Positions 36,111 through 49,900 of a stretch of 64,000 bases of DNA are shown in pieces. Within the stretch, counting starts at the first letter, position 1; the number at the start of each line of letters is the position of its first letter. The stretch is taken from NCBI GenBank assembly GCA_963855995.1, contig OY979717.1, positions 20,869,906 to 20,933,905 on the forward strand. The letters are read 5' to 3'. The position numbers were made by a program, and so were the translations under genes. The stretch is from Muricea muricata (taxonomy: Eukaryota > Cnidaria > Anthozoa > Malacalcyonacea > Plexauridae). The notes beneath the pieces were generated by a model, which worked only from the letters and a program-made list of their open reading frames with translations, was not told the origin of the DNA and did no database searches.

Positions 36111-39100
36111 CTTTGCCTAAAGCAACTTTTTTGAAATACCCTTAAAATACTGAAAAATGGCCTATATGCCTGACTGCGGACAGGCAAAATTTCTCAAATT
36201 TCTTGATGCCTCAAATACTAACCAAACCGTCCTTATTTCCATCAGAATGCCAATTTAGAGTTCCTGACCAAATTTGGCTTAAAAAGCTCCAGTTTTACGT
36301 TGCCTAAAGCGACTTTCTTGAAATACCCTTAAAATACTGAAAAATGGCCATTTTGTCTGTCTCCGGAGATGAAAAATATCTCACATTTCTTGATGTCTCA
36401 AATACTAACTAAACAATTCTAATTTCCATGAGAATGCATATTTAGAGTTTCTTACCAAATTTGGCATTAATAGCTTCAACTTTACTTTGCCTAAAGCAAC
36501 TTTCTTGAAATACCGTTAAAAGACTGAAAAATGGCCATTTTGTCTGTCTCCGGACATGCAAAATATCTCAAATTTCTTGATGTCTCAAATACTAACTAAA
36601 CAATTCTAATTTCCATGAGAATGCCAATTTAGAGTTTCTTACCAAGTTTGGCATTAATAGCTTCAACTTTACTTTGCCTAAAGCAACTTTCTTGAAATAC
36701 CGTTAAAATACTGAAAAATGGTCTATTTGCCTAACTCCAGACATGCAAAATTTCTCAAACTTTTTGATGTCTCAAATACTAACCAATTCATCCTTATTTC
36801 CATCAGAATGCCAATTTAGAGTTCCTGACCAAATTTGGCTTAAAAATCTCCACTTTTACATTGCCTAAAGCAACTTTCTTGAAATACCTTTAAAATACTG
36901 AAAAATGGCAATTTTTCCTGACTCGCGACATGCAAAATTTCTCAAATTTCTTGATGTCTCAAATACTAACCAAACCATCCTTATTTCCATCAGAATGCCA
37001 TTATAGAGTTCCTGACCAAATTTGGCTTAAAAAGCTCCTGTTTTACATTGCCTAAAGCAACTTTCTTGAAATACCCTTGAAATACTGAAAAAATGGCCAT
37101 TTTGCCTGACTCCGGACATGCCAAATTTCTCAAATTTCTTAGTGTCTAAAATAGTAACCAAACCATCCTTATTTCCACCAGAATGCCAATGTAGAGTTCC
37201 TGACCAAATTTGGCTTAAAAAGCTGCACTTTTTCATTGCCTGAAGCAACTTTCTTGAAATACCGTTAAAATACTGAAAAATGGCCTATTTGCCTGACTCC
37301 AGACATGCAAAATTTCTCAAATTTCTTGATGTCTCAAATACTAACCAAACAATCCTTATTTCCTTCAGAATGCCAATTTAGAGTTCCTGACCAAATTTGG
37401 CTTAAAAAGCTCCACTTTTACATTGCCTAAAGCAACTTTCTTGAAATACCCTTAAAATACTGCAAAATAGCAATTTTGCCTGACTCCGGACATGCAAAAT
37501 TTCTCAAATTTCTTGATGTCTCAAATACAAACCAAACCGTCCTTATTTCCATCAGAATGCCAATTTAGAGTTCCTGACCAAATTTGGCTTAAAAAGCTCC
37601 AGTTTTACGTTGCCTAAAGCAACTTTCTTGAAATACCGTTAAAATACTGAAAAATGGCCATTTTGTCTGTCTCCGGACATGCAAAATATCTCAAATTTCT
37701 TGATGTCTCAAATACTAACTAAACAATTCTAATTTCCATGAGAATGCCAATTTAGAGTTTCTTACCAAGTTTGGCATTAATAGCTTCAACTTTACTTTGC
37801 CTAAAGCAACTTTTTTGAAATACCCTTAAAATACTGAAAAATGGCCTATATGCCTGACTGCGGACAGGCAAAATTTCTCAAATTTCTTGATGCCTCAAAT
37901 ACTAACCAAACCGTCCTTATTTCCATCAGAATGCCAATTTAGAGTTCCTGACCAAATTTGGCTTAAAAAGCTCCAGTTTTACGTTGCCTAAAGCGACTTT
38001 CTTGAAATACCCTTAAAATACTGAAAAATGGCCATTTTGTCTGTCTCCGGAGATGAAAAATATCTCACATTTCTTGATGTCTCAAATACTAACTAAACAA
38101 TTCTAATTTCCATGAGAATGCATATTTAGAGTTTCTTACCAAATTTGGCATTAATAGCTTCAACTTTACTTTGCCTAAAGCAACTTTCTTGAAATACCGT
38201 TAAAAGACTGAAAAATGGCCATTTTGTCTGTCTCCGGACATGCAAAATATCTCAAATTTCTTGATGTCTCAAATACTAACTAAACAATTCTAATTTCCAT
38301 GAGAATGCCAATTTAGAGTTTCTTACCAAGTTTGGCATTAATAGCTTCAACTTTACTTTGCCTAAAGCAACTTTCTTGAAATACCGTTAAAATACTGAAA
38401 AATGGTCTATTTGCCTAACTCCAGACATGCAAAATTTCTCAAACTTTTTGATGTCTCAAATACTAACCAATTCATCCTTATTTCCATCAGAATGCCAATT
38501 TAGAGTTCCTGACCAAATTTGGCTTAAAAATCTCCACTTTTACATTGCCTAAAGCAACTTTCTTGAAATACCTTTAAAATACTGAAAAATGGCAATTTTT
38601 CCTGACTCGCGACATGCAAAATTTCTCAAATTTCTTGATGTCTCAAATACTAACCAAACCATCCTTATTTCCATCAGAATGCCATTATAGAGTTCCTGAC
38701 CAAATTTGGCTTAAAAAGCTCCTGTTTTACATTGCCTAAAGCAACTTTCTTGAAATACCCTTGAAATACTGAAAAAATGGCCATTTTGCCTGACTCCGGA
38801 CATGCCAAATTTCTCAAATTTCTTAGTGTCTAAAATAGTAACCAAACCATCCTTATTTCCACCAGAATGCCAATGTAGAGTTCCTGACCAAATTTGGCTT
38901 AAAAAGCTGCACTTTTTCATTGCCTGAAGCAACTTTCTTGAAATACCGTTAAAATACTGAAAAATGGCCTATTTGCCTGACTCCAGACATGCAAAATTTC
39001 TCAAATTTCTTGATGTCTCAAATACTAACCAAACAATCCTTATTTCCTTCAGAATGCCAATTTAGAGTTCCTGACCAAATTTGGCTTAAAAAGCTCCACT

Positions 39101-39490
39101 TTTACATTGCCTAAAGCAACTTTCTTGAAATACCCTTAAAATACTGCAAAATAGCAATTTTGCCTGACTCCGGACATGCAAAATTTCTCAAATTTCTTGA
39201 TGTCTCAAATACAAACCAAACCGTCCTTATTTCCATCAGAATGCCAATTTAGAGTTCCTGACCAAATTTGGCTTAAAAAGCTCCAGTTTTACGTTGCCTA
39301 AAGCAACTTTCTTGAAATACCGTTAAAATACTGAAAAATGGCCATTTTGTCTGTCTCCGGACATGCAAAATATCTCAAATTTCTTGATGTCTCAAATACT
39401 AACTAAACAATTCTAATTTCCATGAGAATGCCAATTTAGAGTTTCTTACCAAGTTTGGCATTAATAGCTTCAACTTTACTTTGCCTAAAG
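36111..39490 (+). repeat. 9-monomer higher-order repeat, 1,684 bp, two apparently identical copies
   Basis: CCTATATGCC starts at 36,161 and 37,845, 1,684 bp apart. Unusual variants are reproduced at the same offset: CTCCGGAGATGAAAAATATC, TCTCACATTTC, GAATGCATATTTAGAG, GTTAAAAGACTG and AATGGTCTATTTGCC. I found no difference between the copies when reading them side by side. The first copy begins near 36,110 and the second ends near 39,490, where CTTTTTTGAAATACCC is replaced by CTTTCTTGAAATACCG. Absence of visible differences means a very recent duplication or an assembly duplication. Confidence 0.93.
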
Positions 39491-41390
39491 CAACTTTCTT
39501 GAAATACCGTTAAAATACTGAAAAATGGCCTATTTGCCTAACTCCAGACATGCAAAATTTCTCAAACTTTTTGATGTCTCAAATACTAACCAATTCATCC
39601 TTATTTCCATCAGAATGCCAATTTAGAGTTCCTGACCTAATTTGGCTTAAAAATCTCCACTTTTACATTGCCTAAAGCAACTTTCTTGAAATAATTTTAA
39701 AATACTGAAAAATGGCAATTTTTCCTGACTCGCGACATGCAAAATTTCTCAAATTTCTTGATGTCTCAAATACTATCCAAACCATCCTTATTTCTATCAG
39801 AATGCCAATTTAGAGTTCCTGACCAAATTTGGCTTAAAAAGCTCCAGTATTACATTGCCTAAAGCAACTTTCTTGAAACACCCTTAAAATACTGAAAAAA
39901 TGGCCATATTGCCTGACTCCAGACATGCAAAATTTCTCAAATTTCTTGATGTCTCAAATACTATCCAAACCATCCTTATTTCCATCAGAATGCCAATTTA
40001 GAGTTCCTGACCAAATTTGGCTTAAAAAGCTCCACTTTTAATTTGCCTAAACCAACTTTCTTGAAATACCCTTAAAATACTGAAAAATGGCCATTTTCCT
40101 GACTCCAGACATGCTAAATTTTTCAAATGTCATCATGTCTCAAATACTAACCAAACCATCCTTATTTCCATCAGAATGCTAATTTAGAGTTCCTCACCAA
40201 ATTTGGCTTAAAAAGCTCCACTTTTGCATTGCCTAAAGCAACTTTCTTGAAATACCCTTAAAATGCTGAAAAATAGCCAATTTGCCTGACTCCCGACATG
40301 CAAAATTTCTCAAATTTCTTGATGTTTCAAATACTAACCAAACCATCCTTATTTCCATCAGAATGCCAATTTAGAGTTCATGACCAATTTTGGCTTAAAA
40401 AGCTCCACTTTTACATTGCCTAAAGCAACTTTCTTGAAATACCCTTAAAATACTGAAAAATAGCCATTTTGCCTGTATCCGGACATGCAAAATTTCTCAA
40501 ATTTCTTGATGTCTCAAATACTAACCAAACCATCCTTATTTCCATCTAAATGCCAATTTAGAGTTCCTGACCAAATTCAGCTTCAAAATCTCCACTTTTT
40601 CATTGCCTAAAGCAACTTTCTTGAAATACCCTTAAAATACTGAAAAAATGGCTATATTGCCTGACTCCAGACATGCAAAATTTCTCATATTTCGTCATGT
40701 CTCAAATACTAACCAAACCATCCTTATTTCCACCAGACAGCCAATTTAGAGTTCCTGACAAAATTTGGCTTAGAAAGCTCCACTTTTACATTGCCTGAAG
40801 CAACTTTCTTGAAATACCCTTAAAACACTGAAAAATGTCGATGTTGCCTGACTTCGGACAGGCAAAATTTCTCAAATTTCTTGATGTTTCAAATACTAAC
40901 CAAACCATCCCTATTTCCATCAGAATGCCATTATAGAGTTCCTGACCAAATTTGGCTTAAAAAGCTCCACTTTTACATTGCCTAAAGCAACTTTTTTGAA
41001 ATACCCTTAAAATACTGAAAAATGGCCTATATGCCTGACTGCGGACAGGCAAAATTTCTCAAATTTCTTGATGTCTCAAATACAAACCAAACCGTCCTTA
41101 TTTCCATCAGAATGCCAATTTAGAGTTCCTGACCAAATTTGGCTTAAAAAGCTCCAGTTTTACGTTGCCTAAAGCGACTTTCTTGAAATACCCTTAAAAT
41201 ACTGAAAAATGGCCATTTTGTCTGTCTCCGGAGATGCAAAATATCTCAAATTTCTTGATGTCTCAAATACTAACTAAACAATTCTAATTTCCATGAGAAT
41301 GCCAATTTAGAGTTTCTTACCAAATTTGGCATTAATAGCTTCAACTTTACTTTGCCTAAAGCAACTTTCTTGAAATACCGTTAAAAGACT
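39491..41390 (+). repeat. Copy of 34.9-36.1 kb at an offset of 4,865 bp, with a fused junction monomer
   Basis: To the left, GAAATAATTTTAAAATAC (34,074 and 39,689) gives an offset of 5,615 bp, or 30 monomers. From CTATCCAAACC (34,908 and 39,773) onward the offset is 4,865 bp, or 26 monomers. The switch inside the TCGCGA monomer at 39,725-39,775 means four monomers were lost by recombination between related units. The rest reproduces AATTTGCCTAAACC, GACATGCTAAATTTTTC, AAATTCAGC and CAGACAGCC (40,734), then enters the AATGGCCTATATGCC unit. Confidence 0.85.
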
Positions 41391-43510
41391 GAAAAATGGC
41401 CATTTTGTCTGTCTCCGGACATGCAAAATATCTCAAATTTCTTGATGTCTCAAATACTAACTAAACAATTCTAATTTCCATGAGAATGCCAATTTAGAGT
41501 TTCTTACCAAGTTTGGCATTAATAGCTTCAACTTTACTTTGCCTAAAGCAACTTTCTTGAAATACCGTTAAAATACTGAAAAATGGCCTATTTGCCTAAC
41601 TCCAGACATGCAAAATTTCTCAAACTTTTTGATGTCTCAAATACTAACCAATTCATCCTTATTTCCATCAGAATGCCAATTTAGAGTTCCTGACCAAATT
41701 TGGCTTAAAAATCTCCACTTTTACATTGCCTAAAGCAACTTTCTTGAAATACCTTTAAAATACTGAAAAATGGCAATTTTTCCTGACTCGCGACATGCAA
41801 AATTTCTCAAATTTCTTGATGTCTCAAATACTAACCAAACCATCCTTATTTCCATCAGAATGCCATTATAGAGTTCCTGACCAAATTTGGCTTAAAAAGC
41901 TCCTGTTTTACATTGCCTAAAGCAACTTTCTTGAAATACCGTTAAAATACTGAAAAAATGGCCATTTTGCCTGACTCCGGACATGCCAAATTTCTCAAAT
42001 TTCTTAGTGTCTAAAATAGTAACCAAACCATCCTTATTTCCACCAGAATGCCAATGTAGAGTTCCTGACCAAATTTGGCTTAAAAAGCTGTACTTTTTCA
42101 TTGCCTGAAGCAACTTTCTTGAAATACCGTTAAAATACTGAAAAATGGCCTATTTGCCTGACTCCAGACATGCAAAATTTCTCAAATTTCTTGATGTCTC
42201 AAATACTAACCAAACAATCCTTATTTCCTTCAGAATGCCAATTTAGAGTTCCTGACCAAATTTGGCTTAAAAAGCTCCACTTTTACATTGCCTAAAGCAA
42301 CTTTCTTGAAATACCCTTAAAATACTGCAAAATAGCAATTTTGCCTGACTCCGGACATGCAAAATTTCTCAAATTTCTTGATGTCTCAAATACAAACCAA
42401 ACCGTCCTTATTTCCATCAGAATGCCAATTTAGAGTTCCTGACCAAATTTGGCTTAAAAAGCTCCAGTTTTACGTTGCCTAAAGCAACTTTCTTGAAATA
42501 CCGTTAAAATACTGAAAAATGGCCATTTTGTCTGTCTCCGGACATGCAAAATATCTCAAATTTCTTGATGTCTCAAATACTAACTAAACAATTCTAATTT
42601 CCATGAGAATGCCAATTTAGAGTTTCTTACCAAGTTTGGCATTAATAGCTTCAACTTTACTTTGCCTAAAGCAACTTTCTTGAAATACCGTTAAAATACT
42701 GAAAAATGGCCTATTTGCCTAACTCCAGACATGCAAAATTTCTCAAACTTTTTGATGTCTCAAATACTAACCAATTCATCCTTATTTCCATCAGAATGCC
42801 AATTTAGAGTTCCTGACCAAATTTGGCTTAAAAATCTCCACTTTTACATTGCCTAAAGCAACTTTCTTGAAATAATTTTAAAATACTGAAAAATGGCAAT
42901 TTTTCCTGACTCGCGACATGCAAAATTTCTCAAATTTCTTGATGTCTCAAATACTAACCAAACCATCCTTATTTCCATCAGAATGCCATTATAGAGTTCC
43001 TGACCAAATTGGGCTTAAAAAGCTCCTGTTTTACATTGCCTAAAGCAACTTTCTTGAAATACCCTTGAAATACTGAAAAAATGGCCATTTTGCCTGACTC
43101 CGGACATGCCAAATTTCTCAAATTTCTTAGTGTCTAAAATAGTAACCAAACCATCCTTATTTCCACCAGAATGCCAATGTAGAGTTCCTGACCAAATTTG
43201 GCTTAAAAAGCTGCACTTTTTCATTGCCTGAAGCAACTTTCTTGAAATACCGTTAAAATACTGAAAAATGGCCTATTTGCCTGACTCCAGACATGCAAAA
43301 TTTCTCAAATTTCTTGATGTCTCAAATACTAACCAAACAATCCTTATTTCCTTCAGAATGCCAATTTAGAGTTCCTGACCAAATTTGGCTTAAAAAGCTC
43401 CACTTTTACATTGCCTAAAGCAACTTTCTTGAAATACCCTTAAAATACTGCAAAATAGCAATTTTGCCTGACTCCGGACATGCAAAATTTCTCAAATTTC
43501 TTGATGTCTC
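41391..43510 (+). repeat. 6-monomer higher-order repeat, 1,123 bp, 1.9 copies
   Basis: CCTAACTCC units with AATTCATCC start at 41,595 and 42,718, 1,123 bp apart. The order TCTGTCTCC, CCTAACTCC, TCGCGA, TTAGTGTC, CTTCAGAATG and ACTGCAAAATAGC is kept in both. The first copy has GAAATACCGTTAAAATAC near 41,935 where the second has CCCTTGAAATAC. The second has GAAATAATTTTAAAATAC near 42,872. Matching stops near 43,510, where the second copy reads CTAACCAAACCATCC in place of CAAACCAAACCGTCC. Confidence 0.88.
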
Positions 43511-45092
43511 AAATACTAACCAAACCATCCTTATTTCCAACTAAATGGCAATTTAGAGTTGCTGACCAAATTTAGCTTCAAAACCTCCACTTTTACATTG
43601 CCTAAAGAAACATTCTTGAAATACCCTTAAAATACTGAAAAAATGGCCATATTGCCTGACTCCAGACATGCAAAATTTCTCAAATTTCTTGATGTCTCAA
43701 ATACTATCCAAACCATCCTTATTTCTATCAGAATGCCAATTTAGAGTTCCTGACCAAATTTGGCTTAAAAAGCTCCAGTATTACATTGCCTAAAGAAACT
43801 TTCTTGAAACACCCTTAAAATACTGAAAAAATGGCCATATTGCCTGACTCCAGACATGCAAAATTTCTCAAATTTCTTGATGTCTCAAATACTATCCAAA
43901 CCATCCTTATTTCCATCAGAATGCCAATTTAGAGTTCCTGACCAAATTTGGCTTAAAAAGCTCCACTTTTAATTTGCCTAAACCAACTTTCTTGAAATAC
44001 CCTTAAAATACTGAAAAATGGCCATTTTCCTGACTCCAGACATGCAAAATTTCTCAAATTTCTTGATGTCTCAAATACTAACCAAACCATCCTTATTTCC
44101 ATCAGAATGCTAATTTACAGTTCCTCACCAAATTTGGCTTAAAAAGCTCCACTTTTGCATTGCCTAAAGCAACTTTCTTGAAATACCCTTAAAATGCTGA
44201 AAAATAGCCAATTTGCCTGACTCCCGACATGCAAAATTTCTCAAATTTCTTGATGTTTCAAATACTAACCAAACCATCCTTATTTCCATCAGAATGCCAA
44301 TTTAGAGTTCATGACCAATTTTGGCTTAAAAAGCTCCACTTTTACATTGCCTAAAGCAACTTTCTTGAAATACCCTTAAAATACTGAAAAATAGCCATTT
44401 TGCCTGTATCCGGACATGCAAAATTTCTCAAATTTCTTGATGTCTCAAATACTAACCAAACCATCCTTATTTCCATCTAAATGCCAATTTAGAGTTCCTG
44501 ACCAAATTTAGCTTCAAAATCTCCACTTTTTCATTGCCTAAAGCAACTTTCTTGAAATACCCTTAAAATACTGAAAAAATGGCTATATTGCCTGACTCCA
44601 GACATGCAAAATTTCTCATATTTCGTCATGTCTCAAATACTAACCAAACCATCCTTATTTCCACCAGACAGCCAATTTAGAGTTCCTGACAAAATTTGAC
44701 TTAGAAAGCTCCAATTTTACATTGCCTGAAGCAACTTTCTTGAAATACCCTTAAAACACTGAAAAATGTCGATGTTGCCTGACTTCGGACAGGCAAAATT
44801 TCTCAAATTTCTTGATGTTTCAAATACTAACCAAACCATCCCTATTTCCATCAGAATGCCATTATAGAGTTCCTGACCAAATTTGGCTTAAAAAGCTCCA
44901 CTTTTACATTGCCTAAAGCAACTTTTTTGAAATACCCTTAAAATACTGAAAAATGGCCTATATGCCTGACTGCGGACAGGCAAAATTTCTCAAATTTCTT
45001 GATGTCTCAAATACAAACCAAACCGTCCTTATTTCCATCAGAATGCCAATTTAGAGTTCCTGACCAAATTTGGCTTAAAAAGCTCCAGTTTT
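43511..45092 (+). repeat. Copy of 39.8-41.1 kb at an offset of 3,931 bp (21 monomers)
   Basis: CTATCCAAACC (39,773 and 43,704) and CAGACAGCC (40,734 and 44,665) have the same spacing. Private changes include TTTACAGTTCCTCACC near 44,114 and AAATTTGACTTAGAAAGC near 44,693. At about 44,025-44,085 the head is GACATGCAAAATTTCTC with TTGATGTC, where the sister copies read GACATGCTAAATTTTTC with CATCATGTC, so a short conversion tract is likely. The block ends in CpG-retaining monomers leading into the 10-mer. Confidence 0.82.
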
Positions 45093-46968
45093 ACGTTGCC
45101 TAAAGCGACTTTCTTGAAATACCCTTAAAATACTGAAAAATGGCCATTTTGTCTGTCTCCGGACATGCAAAATATCTCAAATTTCTTGATGTCTCAAATA
45201 CTAACTAAACAATTCTAATTTCCATGAGAATGCCAATTTAGAGTTTCTTACCAAATTTGGCATTAATAGCTTCAACTTTACTTTGCCTAAAGCAACTTTC
45301 TTGAAATACCGTTAAAATACTGAAAAATGGCCTATTTGCCTAACTCTACACATGCAAAATTTCTCAAACTTTTTGATGTCTCAAATACTAACCAAACCAT
45401 CCTTATTTCCATCAGAATGCCAATTTAGAGTTCCTGAGCAAATTTGGCTTAAAAATCTCCACTTTTACATTGCCTAAATCAACTTTCTTGAAATACCGTT
45501 AAAATACTGAAAAATGGCAATTTTTCCTGACTCGCGACATGCAAAATTTCTCAAATTTCTTGATGTCTCAAATACAAACCAAACCATCCTTATTTCCATC
45601 AGAATGCCATTATAAAGTTCCTGACCAAATTTGGCTTAAAAAGCTCCTGTTTTACATTGCCTAAAGCAACTTTCTTGAAATACCCTTTAAATACTGAAAA
45701 AATGGCCATTTTGCCTGACTCCGGACATGCCAAATTTCTCAAATTTCTTAGTGTCTAAAATAGTAACCAAACCATCCTTATTTCCATCAGAATGCCAATT
45801 TAGAGTTCCTGACCAAATTTGGCTTAAAAAGCTCCACTTTTACATTGCCTAAAGCAACTTTCTTGAAATACCGTTTAAATACTGAAAAATGGCAATTTTT
45901 CCTGACTCGCGACATGCAAAATTTCTCAAATTTTTTGATGTCTCCAATAATAACCAAACCATCCTTATTTCCATCAGAATGCCATTATAGAGTTCCTGAC
46001 CAAATTTGGCTTCAAAAGCTCCTGTTTTACATTGCCTAAAGCAACTTTCTTGAAATAACCTTGAAATACTGAAAAAATGGCCATTTTGCCTGACTCCGGA
46101 CATGCAAAATTTCTCAAATTTCTTGGTGTCTAAAATAGTAACCAAACCATCCTTATTTCCACCAGAATGCCAATGTAGAGTTCCTGACAAAATTTGGCTT
46201 AAAAAGCTGCACTTTTACATTGCCTGAAGCAACTTTCTTGAAATACCGTTAAAATACTGAAAAATGGCCTATTTGCCTGACTCCAGACATGGATATTTTC
46301 TCAAAATTTTTGATGTCTCAAATACTAACCAAACCATCCTTATTTCCATCAGAATTCCAATTATAGAGTTCCTGACCAAATTTGGCTTAAAAAGCTCCTG
46401 TTCTACATTGCTTAAAGCAACTTTCTTGAAATACCCTTAAAATACTGAAAAAATGGCCATTTTGCCTGACTCCGGACAGCCAAAATTTCTCAAATTTCTT
46501 GATGTCTCAAATACTAACCAAACCGTCCTTATTTCCATCAGAATGCCAATTTAGAGTTCCTGACCAAATTTGGCTTAAAAAGCTCCTGTTTTACATTGCC
46601 TAAAGCAACTTTCTTGAAATACCCTTGAAAAACTGAAAAAATGGCCATTTTGCCTGACTCCGGACATGCCAAATTTCTCAAATTTCTTAGTGTTTAAAAT
46701 AGTAACCAAACCATCCTTATTTCCATCAGAATGCCAATTTAGAGTTCCTGGCCAAATTTGGCTTAAAAAGCTCCACTTTTACATTGCCTAAAGCAACTTT
46801 CTTGAAATACCGTTAAAATACTGAAAAATGGCAATTTTTCCTGACTCGCGACATGCAAAATTTCCCAAATTTCTTGATGTCTCAAATACAAACCAAACCG
46901 TCCTTTTTTCCATCAGAATGCCAATTTAGAGTTCCTGACCAAATTTGGCTTAAAAAGCTCCAGTTTTA
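45093..46968 (+). repeat. 10-monomer higher-order repeat (about 1,875 bp), copy A
   Basis: The landmark CGTTGCCTAAAGCGAC begins at 45,093 and its CGTTGCCTAAAGCAAC equivalent at 46,969. Subtypes in order are TCTGTCTCC, CCTAACTC, TCGCGA, TTAGTGTC, TCGCGA with AATAATAACC, TTGGTGTCTAAAATAG, GGATATTTTC with GAATTCC (46,352), CCGG/CAGGC or CAGCC, TTAGTGTTTAAAATAG and TCGCGA. Further full copies begin at about 50,340, 57,078 and 58,951. Private changes include CTCCAATAATAACC near 45,942 and GGACAGCCAAAATTTC near 46,485. Confidence 0.88.
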
Positions 46969-49900
46969 CGTTGCCTAAAGCAACTTTCTTGAAATACCCT
47001 TAAAATACTGAAAAATGGCCATTTTGTCTGTCTCCGGACATGCAAAATATCTCAAATTTCTTGATGTCTCAAATACTAACTAAACAATTCTAATTTCCAT
47101 GAGAATGCCAATTCAGAGTTTCTTACCAAATTTGGCATTAATAGCTTTAACTTTACTTTGCCTAAAGCAACTTTCTTGAAATACCGTTAAAATACTGAAA
47201 AATGGCCTATTTGCCTAACTCCAGACATGCAAAATTTCTCAAATTTCTTGATGTCTCAAATACTAACCAAACCGTCCTTATTTCCATCAGAATGCCAATT
47301 TAGAGTTCCTGACCTAATTTGGCTTAAAAAGCTCCAGTTTTACGTTGCCTAAAGAAACTTTCTTGAAATACTTTTAAAATACTGAAAAAATGGCCATTTT
47401 TCCTGACTCCGGACAGGCAAAATTTCTCAAATTTCTTGATGTCTCAAATACAAACCAAACCGTCCTTATTTCCATCAGAATGCCAATTTAGAGTTCCTGA
47501 CAAAATTTGGCTTAAAAAGCTCCAGTTTTACGTTGCCTAAAGCAACTTTCTTGAAATACCCTTAAAATACTGAAAAATGGCCATTTTGTCTGTCTCCGGA
47601 CATGCAAAATATCTCAAATTTCTTGATGTCTCAAATACTAACTAAACAATTCTAATTTCCATGAGAATGCCAATTTAGAGTTTCTTACCAAATTTGGCAT
47701 TAATAGCTTCAACTTTACTTTGCCTAAAGCAACTTTCTTGAAATACCGTTAAAATACTGAAAAATGGCCTATTTGCCTAACTCCAGACATGCAAAATTTC
47801 TCAAACTTTTTGATGTCTCAAATACAAACCAAACCGTCCTTATTTCCATCAGAATGCCAATTTAGAGTTCCTGACCAAATTTGGCTTAAAAAGCTCCAGT
47901 TTTACGTTGCCTAAAGCGACTTTCTTGAAATACCCTTAAAATACTGAAAAATGGCCATTTTGTCTGTCTCCGGACATGCAAAATATCTCAAATTTCTTGA
48001 TGTCTCAAATACTAACTAAACAATTCTAATTTCCATGAGAATGCCAATTTAGAGTTTCTTACCAAGTTTGGCATTAATAGCTTCAACTTTACTTTGCCTA
48101 AAGCAACTTTCTTGAAATACCGTTAAAATACTGAAAAATGGCCTATTTGCCTAACTCCAGACATGCAAAATTTCTCAAACTTTTTGATGTCTCAAATACT
48201 AACCAATTCATCCTTATTTCCATCAGAATGCCAATTTAGAGTTCCTGACCAAATTTGGCTTAAAAATCTCCACTTTTACATTGCCTAAAGCAACTTTCTT
48301 GAAATACCTTTAAAATACTGAAAAATGGCAATTTTTCCTGACTCGCGACATGCAAAATTTCTCAAATTTCTTGATGTCTCATATACTAACCAAACCATCC
48401 TTATTTCCATCAGAATGCAATTATAGAGTTCCTGACCAAATTTGGCTTAAAAAGCTCCTGTTTTACATTGCCTAAAGCAACTTTCTTGAAATACCCTTGA
48501 AATACTGAAAAAATGGCCATTTTGCCTGACTCCGGACATGCCAAATTTCTCAAATTTCTTAGTGTCTAAAATAGTAACCAAACCATCCTTATTTCCACCA
48601 GAATGCCAATGTAGAGTTCCTGACAAAATTTGGCTTAAAAAGCTTCACTTTTTCATTGCCTGAAGCAACTTTCTTGAAATATCGTTAAAATACTGAAACA
48701 TGGCCTATTTGCCTGACTCCAGACATGCAAAATTTTTCAAATTTCTTGATGTCTCAAATACTAACCAAACAATCCTTATTTCCTTCAGAATGCCAATTTA
48801 GAGTTCCTGACCAAATTTGGCTTAAAAAGCTCCACTTTTACATTGCCTAAGCAACTTTCTTGAAATACCCTTAAAATACTGCAAAATAGCAATTTTGCGT
48901 GACTCCGGACATGCAAAATTTCTCAAATTTCTTGATGTCTCAAATACTAACCAAACCATCCTTATTTCCAACTAAATGCCAATTTAGAGTTGCTGACCAA
49001 ATTTAGCTTCAAAACCTCCACTTTTACATTGCCTAAAGAAACATTCTTGAAATACCCTTAAAATACTGAAAAAATGGCCATATTGCCTGACTCCAGACAT
49101 GCAAAATTTCTCAAATTTCTTGATGTCTCAAATACTATCCAAACCATCCTTATTTCTATCAGAATGCCAATTTAGAGTTCCTGACCAAATTTGGCTTAAA
49201 AAGCTCCAGTATTACATTGCCTAAAGCAACTTTCTTGAAACACCCTTAAAATACTGAAAAAATGGCCATATTGCCTGACTCCAGACATGCAAAATTTCTC
49301 AAATTTCTTGATGTCTCAAATACTATCCAAACCATCCTTATTTCCATCAGAATGCCAATTTAGAGTTCCTGACCAAATTTGGCTTAAAAAGCTCCACTTT
49401 TAATTTGCCTAAACCAACTTTCTTGAAATACCCTTAAAATACTGAAAAATGGCCATTTTCCTTACTCCAGACATGCTAAATTTTTCAAATGTCATCATGT
49501 CTCAAATACTAACCAAACCATCCTTATTTCCATCAGAATGCTAATTTAGAGTTCCTCACCAAATTTGGCTTAAAAAGCTCCACTTTTGCATTGCCTAAAG
49601 CAACTTTCTTGAAATACCCTTAAAATGCTGAAAAATAGCCAATTTGCCTGACTCCCGACATGCAAAATTTCTCAAATTTCTTGATGTTTCAAATACTAAC
49701 CAAACCATCCTTATTTCCACCAGACAGCCAATTTAGAGTTCCTGACAAAATTTGGCTTAGAAAGCTCCACTTTTACATTGCCTGAAGCAACTTTCTTGAA
49801 ATACCCTTAAAACACTGAAAAATGTCGATGTTGCCTGACTTCGGACAGGCAAAATTTCTCAAATTTCTTGATGTTTCAAATACTAACCAAACCATTCCTA

